This document shows, in pieces, positions 34,270-45,200 of a stretch of 51,534 nt of DNA. A model generated the notes under the pieces. It was not told the DNA's origin. It ran no database searches and saw only the letters and a list, made by a program, of their open reading frames with translations. The position numbers were made by a program, and so were the translations under genes. This stretch comes from Bacteroidota bacterium. Lineage in GTDB: Bacteria > Bacteroidota > Bacteroidia > AKYH767-A > OLB10. Within the stretch, counting starts at the first letter, position 1. Every line of letters begins with the position of its first letter. The stretch spans positions 1 to 51,534 of the forward strand of contig CANGJU010000007.1 of assembly GCA_947453935.1 (NCBI GenBank), in the 5' to 3' direction.

Positions 34270-35093
34270 TGACATTAAAAGAAAGATTTTTGCAGGATGG
34301 TTATTTAATCCTTCCTGATTTTAATACTTCGGAAGCATGTGATGAATTAATGTCTCAGGCAGAAAAACTGTCGAGAGCTTTTGATTACAAAGGACATGCT
34401 TCCGTATTTCAAACTTCGGAGCAGACAAAAACGAGCGATGATTACTTTCTGAATTCAGGAGGGAATATTTCTTTCTTTTTTGAGAAAGATGCGTTTGATG
34501 ATAAGGGTGAATTAAAAAACGATGTATTTCATTCGTTGAATAAAATCGGACATGCCATGCATGATTTAGATCCGGTTTTTAATGCATTTACACGTTCACC
34601 ACAAATGAAAAAATTAGCTTCTGATTTAGGATTAGGACATTGGTTAATTATTCAAAGTATGTACATCTTTAAGCATGCGAAGATAGGAGGAGTGGTAGAT
34701 GTTCATCAGGATGCAAGCTTTCTTTATACCGAACCAGCATCATGTATAGGATTTTGGTTTGCGTTAGAAGATGCTACCATTGAAAATGGTTGTATGTGGG
34801 CAAAGCCTGGCGGACATAAAACATCGTTACGAACTTGGTTCAAAAGAAAAGAGGGTGGTGGAACAGAAATGATAACTCTCGATGATGCACCTTATGACTT
34901 AGCTGATATGATTCCATTAGAAGTAAAGAAAGGAACATGTATCGTATTAGATGGTTATTTGCCACATTATAGCAAGCCCAATACAAGCGGAAAGTCGAGG
35001 CATGCCTATGCCATACATACGATTAATAAAGACGTGAATTATCCTGAAACAAATTGGTTGCTTCGCGATATGAAAACTGTAACAGGTTTTTAA
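34269..35093 (+). CDS. Phytanoyl-CoA dioxygenase (PhyH) family protein
   Basis: This 274-aa cytoplasmic Fe(II)/2-oxoglutarate oxygenase-fold protein has the metal motif H-Q-D near residue 146 (V-D-V-H-Q-D-A-S-F). The distal His is probably in L-P-H-Y-S-K-P-N near residue 236, with an Arg (S-R-H-A-Y-A-I-H) for 2-oxoglutarate. The closest known layout is PhyH and related hydroxylases; the substrate is unknown. Its ATG shares one base with the stop of the PNGase F-like gene (TAATG), so it is translationally coupled to a secreted glycosidase operon, an unusual partner. Confidence 0.85.
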   Translation: MTLKERFLQDGYLILPDFNTSEACDELMSQAEKLSRAFDYKGHASVFQTSEQTKTSDDYFLNSGGNISFFFEKDAFDDKGELKNDVFHSLNKIGHAMHDLDPVFNAFTRSPQMKKLASDLGLGHWLIIQSMYIFKHAKIGGVVDVHQDASFLYTEPASCIGFWFALEDATIENGCMWAKPGGHKTSLRTWFKRKEGGGTEMITLDDAPYDLADMIPLEVKKGTCIVLDGYLPHYSKPNTSGKSRHAYAIHTINKDVNYPETNWLLRDMKTVTGF

Positions 35094-35167
35094 GTTTCAT
35101 CGTAATAAGGCAGTTCAAAAACAATAACAATTAGTTCAAATAAAAACTCAATCAATTAAATAAAATT

Positions 35168-35914
35168 ATGAATAGTCAGGCAAGATCGATACTGGTACTT
35201 ATGATATTTATATTCATTTGTAATACTCAGTTTTGTTTTTCTAAACAAATTGAAAAAAAATCTCCGGGTGATACAATTCCAACTACAGTAAAAGATGTAG
35301 AGGGACATGTTTATCACACAATTAAAATTGGAAATCAAGTGTGGTTGCAAGAAAACCTTAGGACAAAAAAATATCGTAATGGAAAGTCTATTTCTAAAAA
35401 TATTACGAAGGCACAGTGGACCGCTGATAAAACGGGCGCGTGTTCTGTTTATGATAATGACTCAATAAAAGAAAATGCTTTCGGATTACTTTATAACTGG
35501 TATGCAGTTGCTAATCCTGCAGGATTATGTCCCACAGGTTGGCATGTGGCTAAGGATTCCGAATGGAATCAAATGGTAAAGTACCTTGATGATTACGCTG
35601 ATACCACAGAACAAAAAAGAGTTCAAAGTGAAGTCGCCGGAGGACAATTGAAGGAGATTGGTATCACTCATTGGGCTAGTCCAAATACTGGTGCAACCGG
35701 TACTGCAAATTTTTTAGGCTTCGCAGGAGGAAATAAAAGTGGTGATGGTAAGTGCAATGATGTCGGTGCCTATGGATATTGGTGGACTGCTACATCATCT
35801 TCAGCAGCCGAAGCTTATGGTCGTTTGTTAAGTTATTTTAACGGGAATATTGATCGTTTTAAAACATCGAAGAATTTAGGTTTTTCTGTTCGATGTATTA
35901 TGAATAAAAAGTAA
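35168..35914 (+). CDS. FISUMP-domain secreted protein
   Basis: The precursor has 248 aa with a signal sequence (residues 1-25). A FISUMP domain from about residue 40 to the end shows G-N-Q-V-W-L-Q-E-N-L, L-Y-N-W-Y-A-V-A-N-P-A-G-L-C-P-T-G-W-H-V and a final G-F-S-V-R-C-I. It is paralogous to the FISUMP protein at 21447, but its 3' end uses the same AT-ended codons as the rest of the gene, with no VR-like codon block and no hairpin at the stop. It follows the PhyH gene by 74 bases and is followed by a strong terminator, so it may be the last gene of that operon or a separate unit. Confidence 0.8.
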   Translation: MNSQARSILVLMIFIFICNTQFCFSKQIEKKSPGDTIPTTVKDVEGHVYHTIKIGNQVWLQENLRTKKYRNGKSISKNITKAQWTADKTGACSVYDNDSIKENAFGLLYNWYAVANPAGLCPTGWHVAKDSEWNQMVKYLDDYADTTEQKRVQSEVAGGQLKEIGITHWASPNTGATGTANFLGFAGGNKSGDGKCNDVGAYGYWWTATSSSAAEAYGRLLSYFNGNIDRFKTSKNLGFSVRCIMNKK

Positions 35915-35935
35915 TAAATGAATTTTATTTTATTA

Positions 35936-35958
35936 GGGAGGTTAAGCCTCCCTTTTTT
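35936..35958 (+). terminator. Intrinsic terminator after the second FISUMP gene
   Basis: GGGAGG (35936-35941) and CCTCCC (35947-35952) pair around a 5-base loop, followed by six T (35953-35958). This ends the 23.4-35.9 kb transcription unit. The rest of the gap to 36291 holds the direct repeats at 36022-36069 and AT-rich DNA, with no gene seen. Confidence 0.85.
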
Positions 35959-36021
35959 ATGCGGTAAAATCATATAATTGGACTTTTATAATTCTCCGAT
36001 TAAATAAATTAATTACGTTTT

Positions 36022-36069
36022 TTAATGCAGGAAAGTGGTTTCGTAACAAATTAATGCAGTTTCGTAACA
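36022..36069 (+). repeat. Paired direct repeats TTAATGCAG / TTTCGTAACA
   Basis: TTAATGCAG (36022-36030 and 36051-36059) and TTTCGTAACA (36039-36048 and 36060-36069) each occur twice, in the same order, with an 8-base insert in the first copy only. This small composite repeat lies about 220 bases upstream of the giant protein gene, where it could be a regulatory site or a relic of slippage. Confidence 0.6.
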
Positions 36070-36291
36070 TTCTTTTTCACTATATTATTGTTTTTTAATT
36101 TGTTCTAACAAAGAATTGGATAAGAAAATATTGTAAAATCATATTTTTAAGCTAAATTGCATCAGACTACTAAATGCTATTTAATAATTGTTTTAGAAAT
36201 AAATATCTCAAGATGCTTAAACCTATAGGCTATTATTCTTAACTTAAAACTATTAACCTCCATTTAAACCTAACCGCAAATTATATACTTC

Positions 36292-39200
36292 ATGAAAATT
36301 TTTACTAAAGACCTAAAAAACTGGTCTTCGAAACTATTGGTAATAACCACTTTCTTCTTTTTAGCTTCTGAAAATGTTTTCTCGCAAGGACCTCCGCCTA
36401 TTTTAGCGGACACTTTACGATTTGAATCGGGTTTTCCCGGTAATAGCAATTGGACAGAAAATGGATTTGCCTGGGATGCTTCTATTGGAAATGGTCACAT
36501 TGATGGATTTGCACCCAATGCATTTGCTGGTAATCAATCCTTGCAATTTGGTGCCCCTGGTGGTACATTAAGTACTTGTGGAGTTTTTGATTTAATGAGT
36601 CTGAAAATTTTTGTTCCTCAAAATTTTAATGATTTATCTTATTTCAGTATTTATGGATTAGATTCTTTGGGTAACACGGTTGATAGTATAAGTTTTACTG
36701 ATTCGTTATTTGTTCTGGGTAATGGATATTATTCAGTCAATGTTAACTGGCAAAACATCTCCAAAATTCAATTTGATTTTAATGGGAACATTGGTACGGG
36801 ACCATTTGCTCCAAATGGGGATTACTTTGATGTCAATATAGATCAGATTGTTTATAATCCACATCCATGTGCTCCTCCAATTGTGTATCCACTATTATCT
36901 CAAATAGTGGCTTCCTATAATGTTCCTAAATTAATATCTGCTCAAGTTCAAAGTCCACCAAACTGTACAAGTTTTATTTGGGAACTAAACGATGGGACCG
37001 GTAATGGTTTTACAACAATTTTTGATGATTATATGTATAGCGGGATGTATACGAATACACTAACTATAAACTTTCCTGATACTGCTATGAATGGGTATCA
37101 GTATCGTTTAAGAGTTATTGGGATGTGTGATACTGTATTTTCGACAAATGTTATTTTAAATGTATTGCCTCCTTGTAATTTCAATCCTGAAATCATAGCT
37201 AATTCGCAAAATAATAATTACTGTTCCGGCGAGCTAGTAACATTATCAGTTGTTTCAATTCCAAATGCAACTTATACTTGGTCAACTGGAGACAATTCTA
37301 ATATTATTTCTTTTAATGCCGATGCTAGTTTAATTATTGAAGGCGTTCCAGTATATAATCAAACATATACTGTTACAATTGATAGTGCTGGTTGCATTGC
37401 TACACCTTCGATTGTAATAACAACTCATGAAAATCCAACAATTACAATTTATTCAGAAGGAGGAGGATGTTACGGTACGCCAGTTTCAGTAAACGTTTCA
37501 GCATTTATTAATGAAGACGTATCGTTGTCGGGTGTTGGTGATTTTTCGGGAATTATTTTTACTGGATTAGATACAACAATTACATATGTTGTATCAAGTA
37601 GTCAGGGATGTTCTACAACAGATTCAATTACATTAAACCAGTTTAGTGCAATAGATTTAGGAACACTTAACAGTACCGATGAAACTTGTGAAGGATTAGG
37701 GGATGGAGTAATTAACATAGTAGGTGCTACTGGAGGGAATAATCAAAATGGTGGATATAATTATAGTATCAATGGTCCTGATGGATATACAAATCTATCA
37801 AGTGATCCTGTTTTCTATGGCTTATCGCCAGGTAGTTATTCGGTAATGGTAACAGATGCTTCAGGGTGTTCAAGTAATCTGTTGTCTGCAACAATTAATG
37901 CAGGTGGTACACCAATAGCACTAACTGCTACGCCTATACTTTCTTCGCTATGTCCTGGAAATACCACCTCTGTTACTTTACAAGTAAGTGGTGGTACGAA
38001 TAATTATACAATTTCAGGTGATGATACTTTAAATCTCTCAATAGGAACCTACAATTACAATGTAACAGATCTGGGCGGATGTCAAAATACAGCAACTGCT
38101 TCAGTAGAAATAACTGCAAGTAATAACTGCACATTGCCATGTTCATTTAATCCTGTTATAACATCAAATTCAGAAAGTGGTAATTATTGTAATGGTGATC
38201 TAGTGGTGTTGACCGTTGATTCAATCGAAAATGCTACGTATAGCTGGTCAACAGGTGATACACAAACTCAAATTACTTTTAATGCAAATGCATCAGAAGG
38301 AAATACACCAGGACCTCAAACAATAACTGTAAATGTTGATAGTGCTGGTTGCGTTGTTACAACTTCAATTACTATTAACGTTCACGAAAATCCTAATGTT
38401 AATATTACATCATCTGGTGGCGGATGTTATTCATCACCATTTACGATTAATGTTTCTGAAGCTTCAAATAATAATTCAATAATAGTGGTAGATCCAATTG
38501 CATCGCCGGTTACTCTTGATGCAGCAACAAGATTTATTACATATACAGGCGTTTCTATTAATGGCGGATCTAACGCTGCTGCTGTATCTCCGGGAGCAAC
38601 AGTTACGCTTTCTTACAGTATGTCGGTTGTGTTTGATAATATTAATGGGGCATGTCCTAGTTGTGTTGAACAATCTTACATAGGATTGGGAGGAACGTCA
38701 AACACAATTCAGTGTGAACAATCGATAAATAATGGTTATGCTAACTCATTTAATGGATCTTTTATAGCTCCAACTACTCCTGGTGTATATTATTTAACAC
38801 AGAGCGAAACATGGGATTTCACTTGTCAGCCAATCAACTATTTAAATAATAGTAGTAAAGCCATTGGTTCTATTATAGTAGGGCAAGCAAATAACACTAC
38901 AACTTTTACGGGAACTGGAGTTTTTACTGATATCACATTTGTTGGATTAGATACAACATTGTACTATACGGTTACATCAAACTTTGGTTGTTCAACAACT
39001 GATTCGATTGTACTATTGCAAGCAGCTCCGTTATCATATGATTCGATTTCTGTTACCAATGCAAGTTGTGATAATATTGCTGATGGTGCAATTTTGATTA
39101 ATGGAGTAATTGGTGGAAACTTACAAGGTGGCTCCTATAGTTATGTGTTATCTGGTCCAGGAGATTATTATAGTCAATCAACGGATAGTGTTTTTTCAAA

Positions 39201-42200
39201 TTTATATTCTGGAGAATATTTTTTAAATATTACCTCACTTTCTGGATGTACATTGTCATCATCACCAATAACAATTCAGAGTGGTGGAACTCCAGTTTCT
39301 ATTTCTGCTAGTTCGTTATTAACTGAATTATGTCCAGGAGAAACAACTTCTGTTGTTTTAGAAATAAGTGGTGGAACAGGTAATTATTCATTAACAGGGG
39401 ACGATACATTAAACTTGTCAATAGGTATATATAATTATATTATTACTGATGTAGGCGGTTGTCAAAATACAGATACTGCAACAGTAGAAATTATAGCATC
39501 AACAGCATGTATTGCTCCTTCATTTCCTGCACCTGATGGTGGTAAAGTTGATGAAGTAATTGGAGCAGAGTTAACTTCTTTGTTTGATAATTTCAATACC
39601 ATTATAACTGATTCGACAGTTGTAACTGATTCTACTGAAGCTTCAGAAGTTACTGCTCCTGTTAATCAAGTGTTCTTATTAAGAAATGATAGTGTAGTTA
39701 TTGAAGTCATTGCTAACGATGGTTATTACTATGATTTGTTAGCGTTATTGCAAACTTCCGATTATGGAATGGTTAATATTATTGACAATGGAGATCAAGA
39801 ATATATTATCACAGGAAAATACCCGATTGCTAAACTTAAAAAGTTAGATAGTATTCCTGATATGATCAACTTTGTTCGTCCATATTATCCTCCAGTTTCA
39901 AATACAGGATTAATATATACAAAAGGGGATATGGCTCAATTTTCAGATTCAGCCCGTAAAGTATTTAATGTATCAGGTGATGGTGTTAAGATTGGTGTTA
40001 TATCCGATAGTTATAATACGACCAAAGGAAACAAAGCATTAATCGATATTAATAATGGTGACTTGCCAGGAGTAGGTAATACAATTAATACTACTCCGGT
40101 ACAAGTAATTAAAGAGTATCCTTATGGACGAAAAACAGATGAAGGACGCGCAATGTTGCAATTAATACATGATGTTGCTCCTAAAGCTAACCTTGCTTTC
40201 AGAACTGGTTTTATTTCCGCAGGTGATTTTGCAGAAGGAATAAAAGATCTAGAATCGAATGGTTGTGATATTATTGTTGATGATGTTACATTCATTACAG
40301 AACCATTCTTCCAGGATGGCGTTGTAGCAAAAGCCGTTGATTATGTTGCATCACAAGGTGTATCATATTTCTCAGCTGCTGGTAATTTTTCTGGTAAATC
40401 ATACGAAGGAGAATATAATGGTGTAGCAGTTTCATCTGGATATTCAGGTACAGTACATGATTTTGGTGGTGGAGATATATTGCAAGGTGTAACACTAGCT
40501 GCAGGAACTTATACAATCGTATTACAATGGGATGATTCTATTTATTCATTAGGTCAATTGCCAGGTGCTGAAAACGATTTAGATATTTATTTAACAGATG
40601 ATGCAGGAAATAAATTGTTTGGTTATAACAGGAACAATAGATTCGGGGATCCAATAGAAGTATTGCCATTTAGTGTAAATGGTGGTGGTCATGCAAATAT
40701 TTTAATCAATCGTACTTATGGTTCTGGTGCTTTACGATTTAAATATGTTGTTTTCAGAGGTGATATCACTATTGAAGAATATTTACAGGGCGGTTCAACT
40801 ATCGTCGGACAAGCAAATGCCGAAGGTGCAATGGCAGTAGGTGCAGTGTTATATGCAAACTCACCACGCTTTAATGTTAATCCTCCAACAATTGCTTCAT
40901 TCTCATCAGTTGGTGGTACACCAGTTTATGGTGTAGTTCGTGAGAAACCAGATTTCGCGGCACCTAATGGTGGAAATACTTCAGTTAATTTCAAATCTCC
41001 AGATTTTGATGGTGATGGTCTTCCGAATTTCTATGGTACATCTGCTGCTGCTCCACACGCTGCTGCTGTTGCTGCATTATTAGAAGAGGCTAAACAAAAA
41101 TATTTTTCACAAGACATAACTCCTGAAGAAACTAGAACTGTACTTCAGAGTACTGCAAAAGATATGTACTCACCAGGATTTGATTATAAAACTGGTTATG
41201 GTTTAATTCAAGCTGATAAAGCACTTATGACATTTGCTTCACCTTCTGCTGTTATTAATAGTGTTGTTCTTCCTTACACAGTAACTCCATCAGCCATTAC
41301 ACCTACTTCACCAATGACGGTTGTTGTTTATGGTAATTATTTATTGCCAACTACAATGATTTATTTGCGTGGTGTATTACTGAATTCAACTTATATTAAT
41401 CAATATCAGGTTTCTGTTGAGATTCCATCTGTGATTGGTAATCCTCCAATTTTAGCATATAATCCTCCTATAACTTCAAGTAATTTAGATGGTGGTTATT
41501 CGGATACGTTGTATTTATTTAGTCCTATTAAAAAGCAGGTAGAAGTAATTGCTGATACCAAGAGTAAGTATTACGGAGAGGCAGTACCGTCATTCACTTC
41601 AACGGTAAAAGTTGATGGCGTTGCCTTGGCTTCTTCCGGTTATACATTAAATGATCTTGGATTAACAAATATTTATTTTAATACAACTGCAAATACTTCA
41701 AGCAATACGGGTGATTATTCAATTACTCCTTCTTCCGATCCGTTAGATATGAATGATAGTGTTGATGTCGCATTGTCGGAGCAATTTAATTATAAGTTTA
41801 CCCAAGGTGTTTTACGAGTTAATAAAATGCCATTACTTATTACGCCAAAAGACACATCAGTTATTTATGGCAATGCAATTAAAAATCTGAAGTTTGATTA
41901 TACGTATGATGATTCAAATATTCCGGTAGCAAATCGCACAGACTTCTTAACAGCGCTGGAGTCTGAACATGTGGATTCAATCGCTGAGGCTATAGGGCTT
42001 ATGGATGATCAGACATTAATCAACGGACGTGCTATCGTAAATAGTGATTTGATAAATATGAGTTTCTTAACTAGTGGACGTGCTATTGTTAATGGACGTG
42101 CTATTGTTAATGGTCGAGCAATAGTTAACGGAGCTCAGTTTGCAGATACTAATTTGGTTATTGATGTTTCTCCTGCTTCAGTTTTTAGCTATCAGCTTGA

Positions 42201-45200
42201 TTCAAATGAAACTAGTTTAGTAAATGGTCGCGCTATTGTAAATGGTCGTGCTATTGTAAACGGACGAGCTATTGTAAACGGACGTGCAATCGTAAATGGA
42301 CGCGCGATAGTAAATACTTCTTCTGTTAATGATAGTACCAACACTAATATGGTTGTAATTATTGATGATGGTGATGTGAATGCCCCTGCAGATGATTCTT
42401 TATCAAATATTTCTTCAATCAATTTAATTACTGGCTTAAATGTAGGTAGTCATTTAATAGTACCGGGAGCATTTTTGTCAGATAATTTCGAGGTGAATTA
42501 TGGCCTAGGTAATTTAATTATTACACCGGCACCATTAACTGTTACAGCTAAAAATGCAACAGCAAATTGTAATAGTGCTTCTAATTTGGAGTATACTATT
42601 TCAGGATATCAATACAATGATTCCACATCATCTGTTATTAGTCAGAGTCCAACGCTTAATATTTATGATAGTAATAATAATTTAGTACCATCACAAAATA
42701 TTCCTGGTGGCAGTTATATTATTAAACCTTCAGGCTTACAATTTATTAATCCATCGAATTATGCTGCTATTTATGTTAATGGAAGTTTATCAGTGGCAGA
42801 AAAGCTATTATTAAGTGCTTCAGCAACTCAGCCATTATGTTTCGGTAGTAATGGTTCTGTTATATTAATACCTTCTGGTGGTACAGCTCCTTATACAATT
42901 TCTGGTAGTGCTTTAGTTAATTTATCTGTGGGTACATATAATTATTTAGTTACAGATAATAATGGTTGCACAGCATCTGCTTCAGCAACTATTAATGCAG
43001 CACCTACTCAGTTAGTGTTAACAGCAACAGCAACACAGCCTACATGTTTTGGAACGAAAGGTTCAGTATTATTAAGTGCTACTGAAGGAACGAGTCCATA
43101 TAATTATAGTGGTGATGCCGTCGTAAATTTATCAGCAGGGACTTATAATTATTTAGTTACAGATAATAATGGTTGCACAGCATCTGCATCAGCAACTATT
43201 AATGCAGCACCTGCTCAATTAGTATTAACAGTAACAGCAACACAACCTACATGCTATGGAACAAAAGGTTCAGTATCATTTAGTGCAACTGGTGGTACTA
43301 GTCCTTACAGCTACAGCGGTGAAGCAATTGTAAATTTATCTGCTGGGACTTATACCTATGATGTAACAGATAATAACGGATGTACTTCAAGTTCATCAGC
43401 TACAATTAATGCAGCACCTGCTCAATTAGCATTAACAGCAACAGCAACACAGCCTACATGTTTTGGAACAAAAGGTTCAGTAGTATTAAGCGCTACTGGA
43501 GGAACGAGTCCTTATAACTATAGTGGCGATGCAACTTTAAATTTATCAGCTGGGACATATAATTATTTGGTTACGGATAATAACGGATGTACTTCAAGTT
43601 CATCTGTAACAATTAATGCCGCACCTGCTCAGTTAGTATTAGCAGCAACAGCAACACAGCCTACATGCTTTGGAACAAAAGGTTCAGTAGTATTAAGCGC
43701 TACTGGAGGAACGAGTCCTTACAATTATAGTGGTGATGCTGTCATAAATTTATCAGCAGGAACTTACAATTATCTTGTTACAGATAATAAAGGATGTACT
43801 TCAAGTTCATCAGCTACAATTAATGCAGCACCTGCTCAATTAGCATTAACAGCAACAGCAACACAGCCTACATGTTTTGGAACAAAAGGTTCAGTAGTAT
43901 TAAGCGCTACTGGAGGAACAAGTCCTTATAATTATAGTGGTGATGCTGTCATAAATTTATCAGCAGGAACTTACAATTATCTTGTTACAGATAATAAAGG
44001 ATGTACTTCAAGTTCATCTGTAACAATTAATGCCGCACCTGCTCAGTTATTATTAGCAGCAACAGCAACACAGCCTACATGCTTTGGAACAAAAGGTTCA
44101 GTAGTATTAAGCGCTACTGGAGGAACGAGTCCTTATAATTATAGTGGTGATGCAACTATAAATTTATCAGCAGGATCTTATAATTATCTTGTAACAGATA
44201 ATAAAGGATGTACGGCTTCAGCATCAGCGAATATAAATGCTGCACCTGCTCAGTTAGTATTAACAGCAACAGCAACACAGCCTACATGTTTTGGAACAAA
44301 AGGTTCAGTAGTATTAAGTGCTACTGGAGGAACAAGTCCTTATAATTATAGTGGTGATGCTGTCATAAATTTATCAGCAGGAACTTATAATTATCTTGTT
44401 ACAGACAATAAAGGATGTACGGCTTCAGCATCAGCAACTATTAATGCCGCACCGGCTTTATTGGTAGCCTCAGCAAACGTAACTGCGCCAACATGTGTAA
44501 CTAATCAGGGGGCAGTGGTGGTTTCTGCAATAGGAGGAACTTCACCTTATATTGGAACGGGTTCTTATTTGGTTAATGCCTCTTCCGCTTATTCATTTAC
44601 TGTAACGGATAATAAAGGTTGTACTTCAACTGTCGCTGGGGTAATGCCTGGTACAACACCTATTTCTGTGAATGCAGGTGCTAACGTTACTATTTGTTCT
44701 GGTTCAAGTGTAACATTAACTGCTACTGGAAATGCAACTACTTATTTATGGAATCCAGGAAACAAAGCTGGTGCAACTGTTTCATTTACTCCAACAACAA
44801 CCACTACCTATACAGTATTGGCAACAAGCGCTTCTGGTTGCACGGCAACATCTTCAGTAACTGTAACTGTCTCAAAAATACCTACAAAACCAGGAGCTAT
44901 TAATGGACCTTCATCAGGAGTTTGTGCTTCAAATGGTTTAGTATATTCTATTGCGCCAGTTGCTGGTGCTACTTCTTATTTGTGGACAGTGCCTGCAGGA
45001 TTTACAATTGTAAGTGGGCAAGGAACTACTACTTTAACTATTAATGCAGGAATTGTGGCTAGTAGTGTTTATATTCAGGTGAAATCAGTGAACAGCTGTG
45101 GTAAAAGTGATGAATCAAAATTGACAATATCTTCAGCACTTCAAACTCCTGTCGCAATTACAGGACCTGTGAATGGGGTTTGTCAACAACAAAATGTAAA

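Noticed and set aside
35650-35914. Second FISUMP gene as another DGR target
   Set aside because: Its 3' codons are AT-ended like the rest of the gene, it lacks the NNC block, and no hairpin abuts its stop (the hairpin at 35936 is a T-tailed terminator).
42192-42422. Minus-strand ORF with TIARPF repeats
   Set aside because: It is the reverse-frame shadow of the NGRAIV coding repeats; the 18-base period keeps all frames open.
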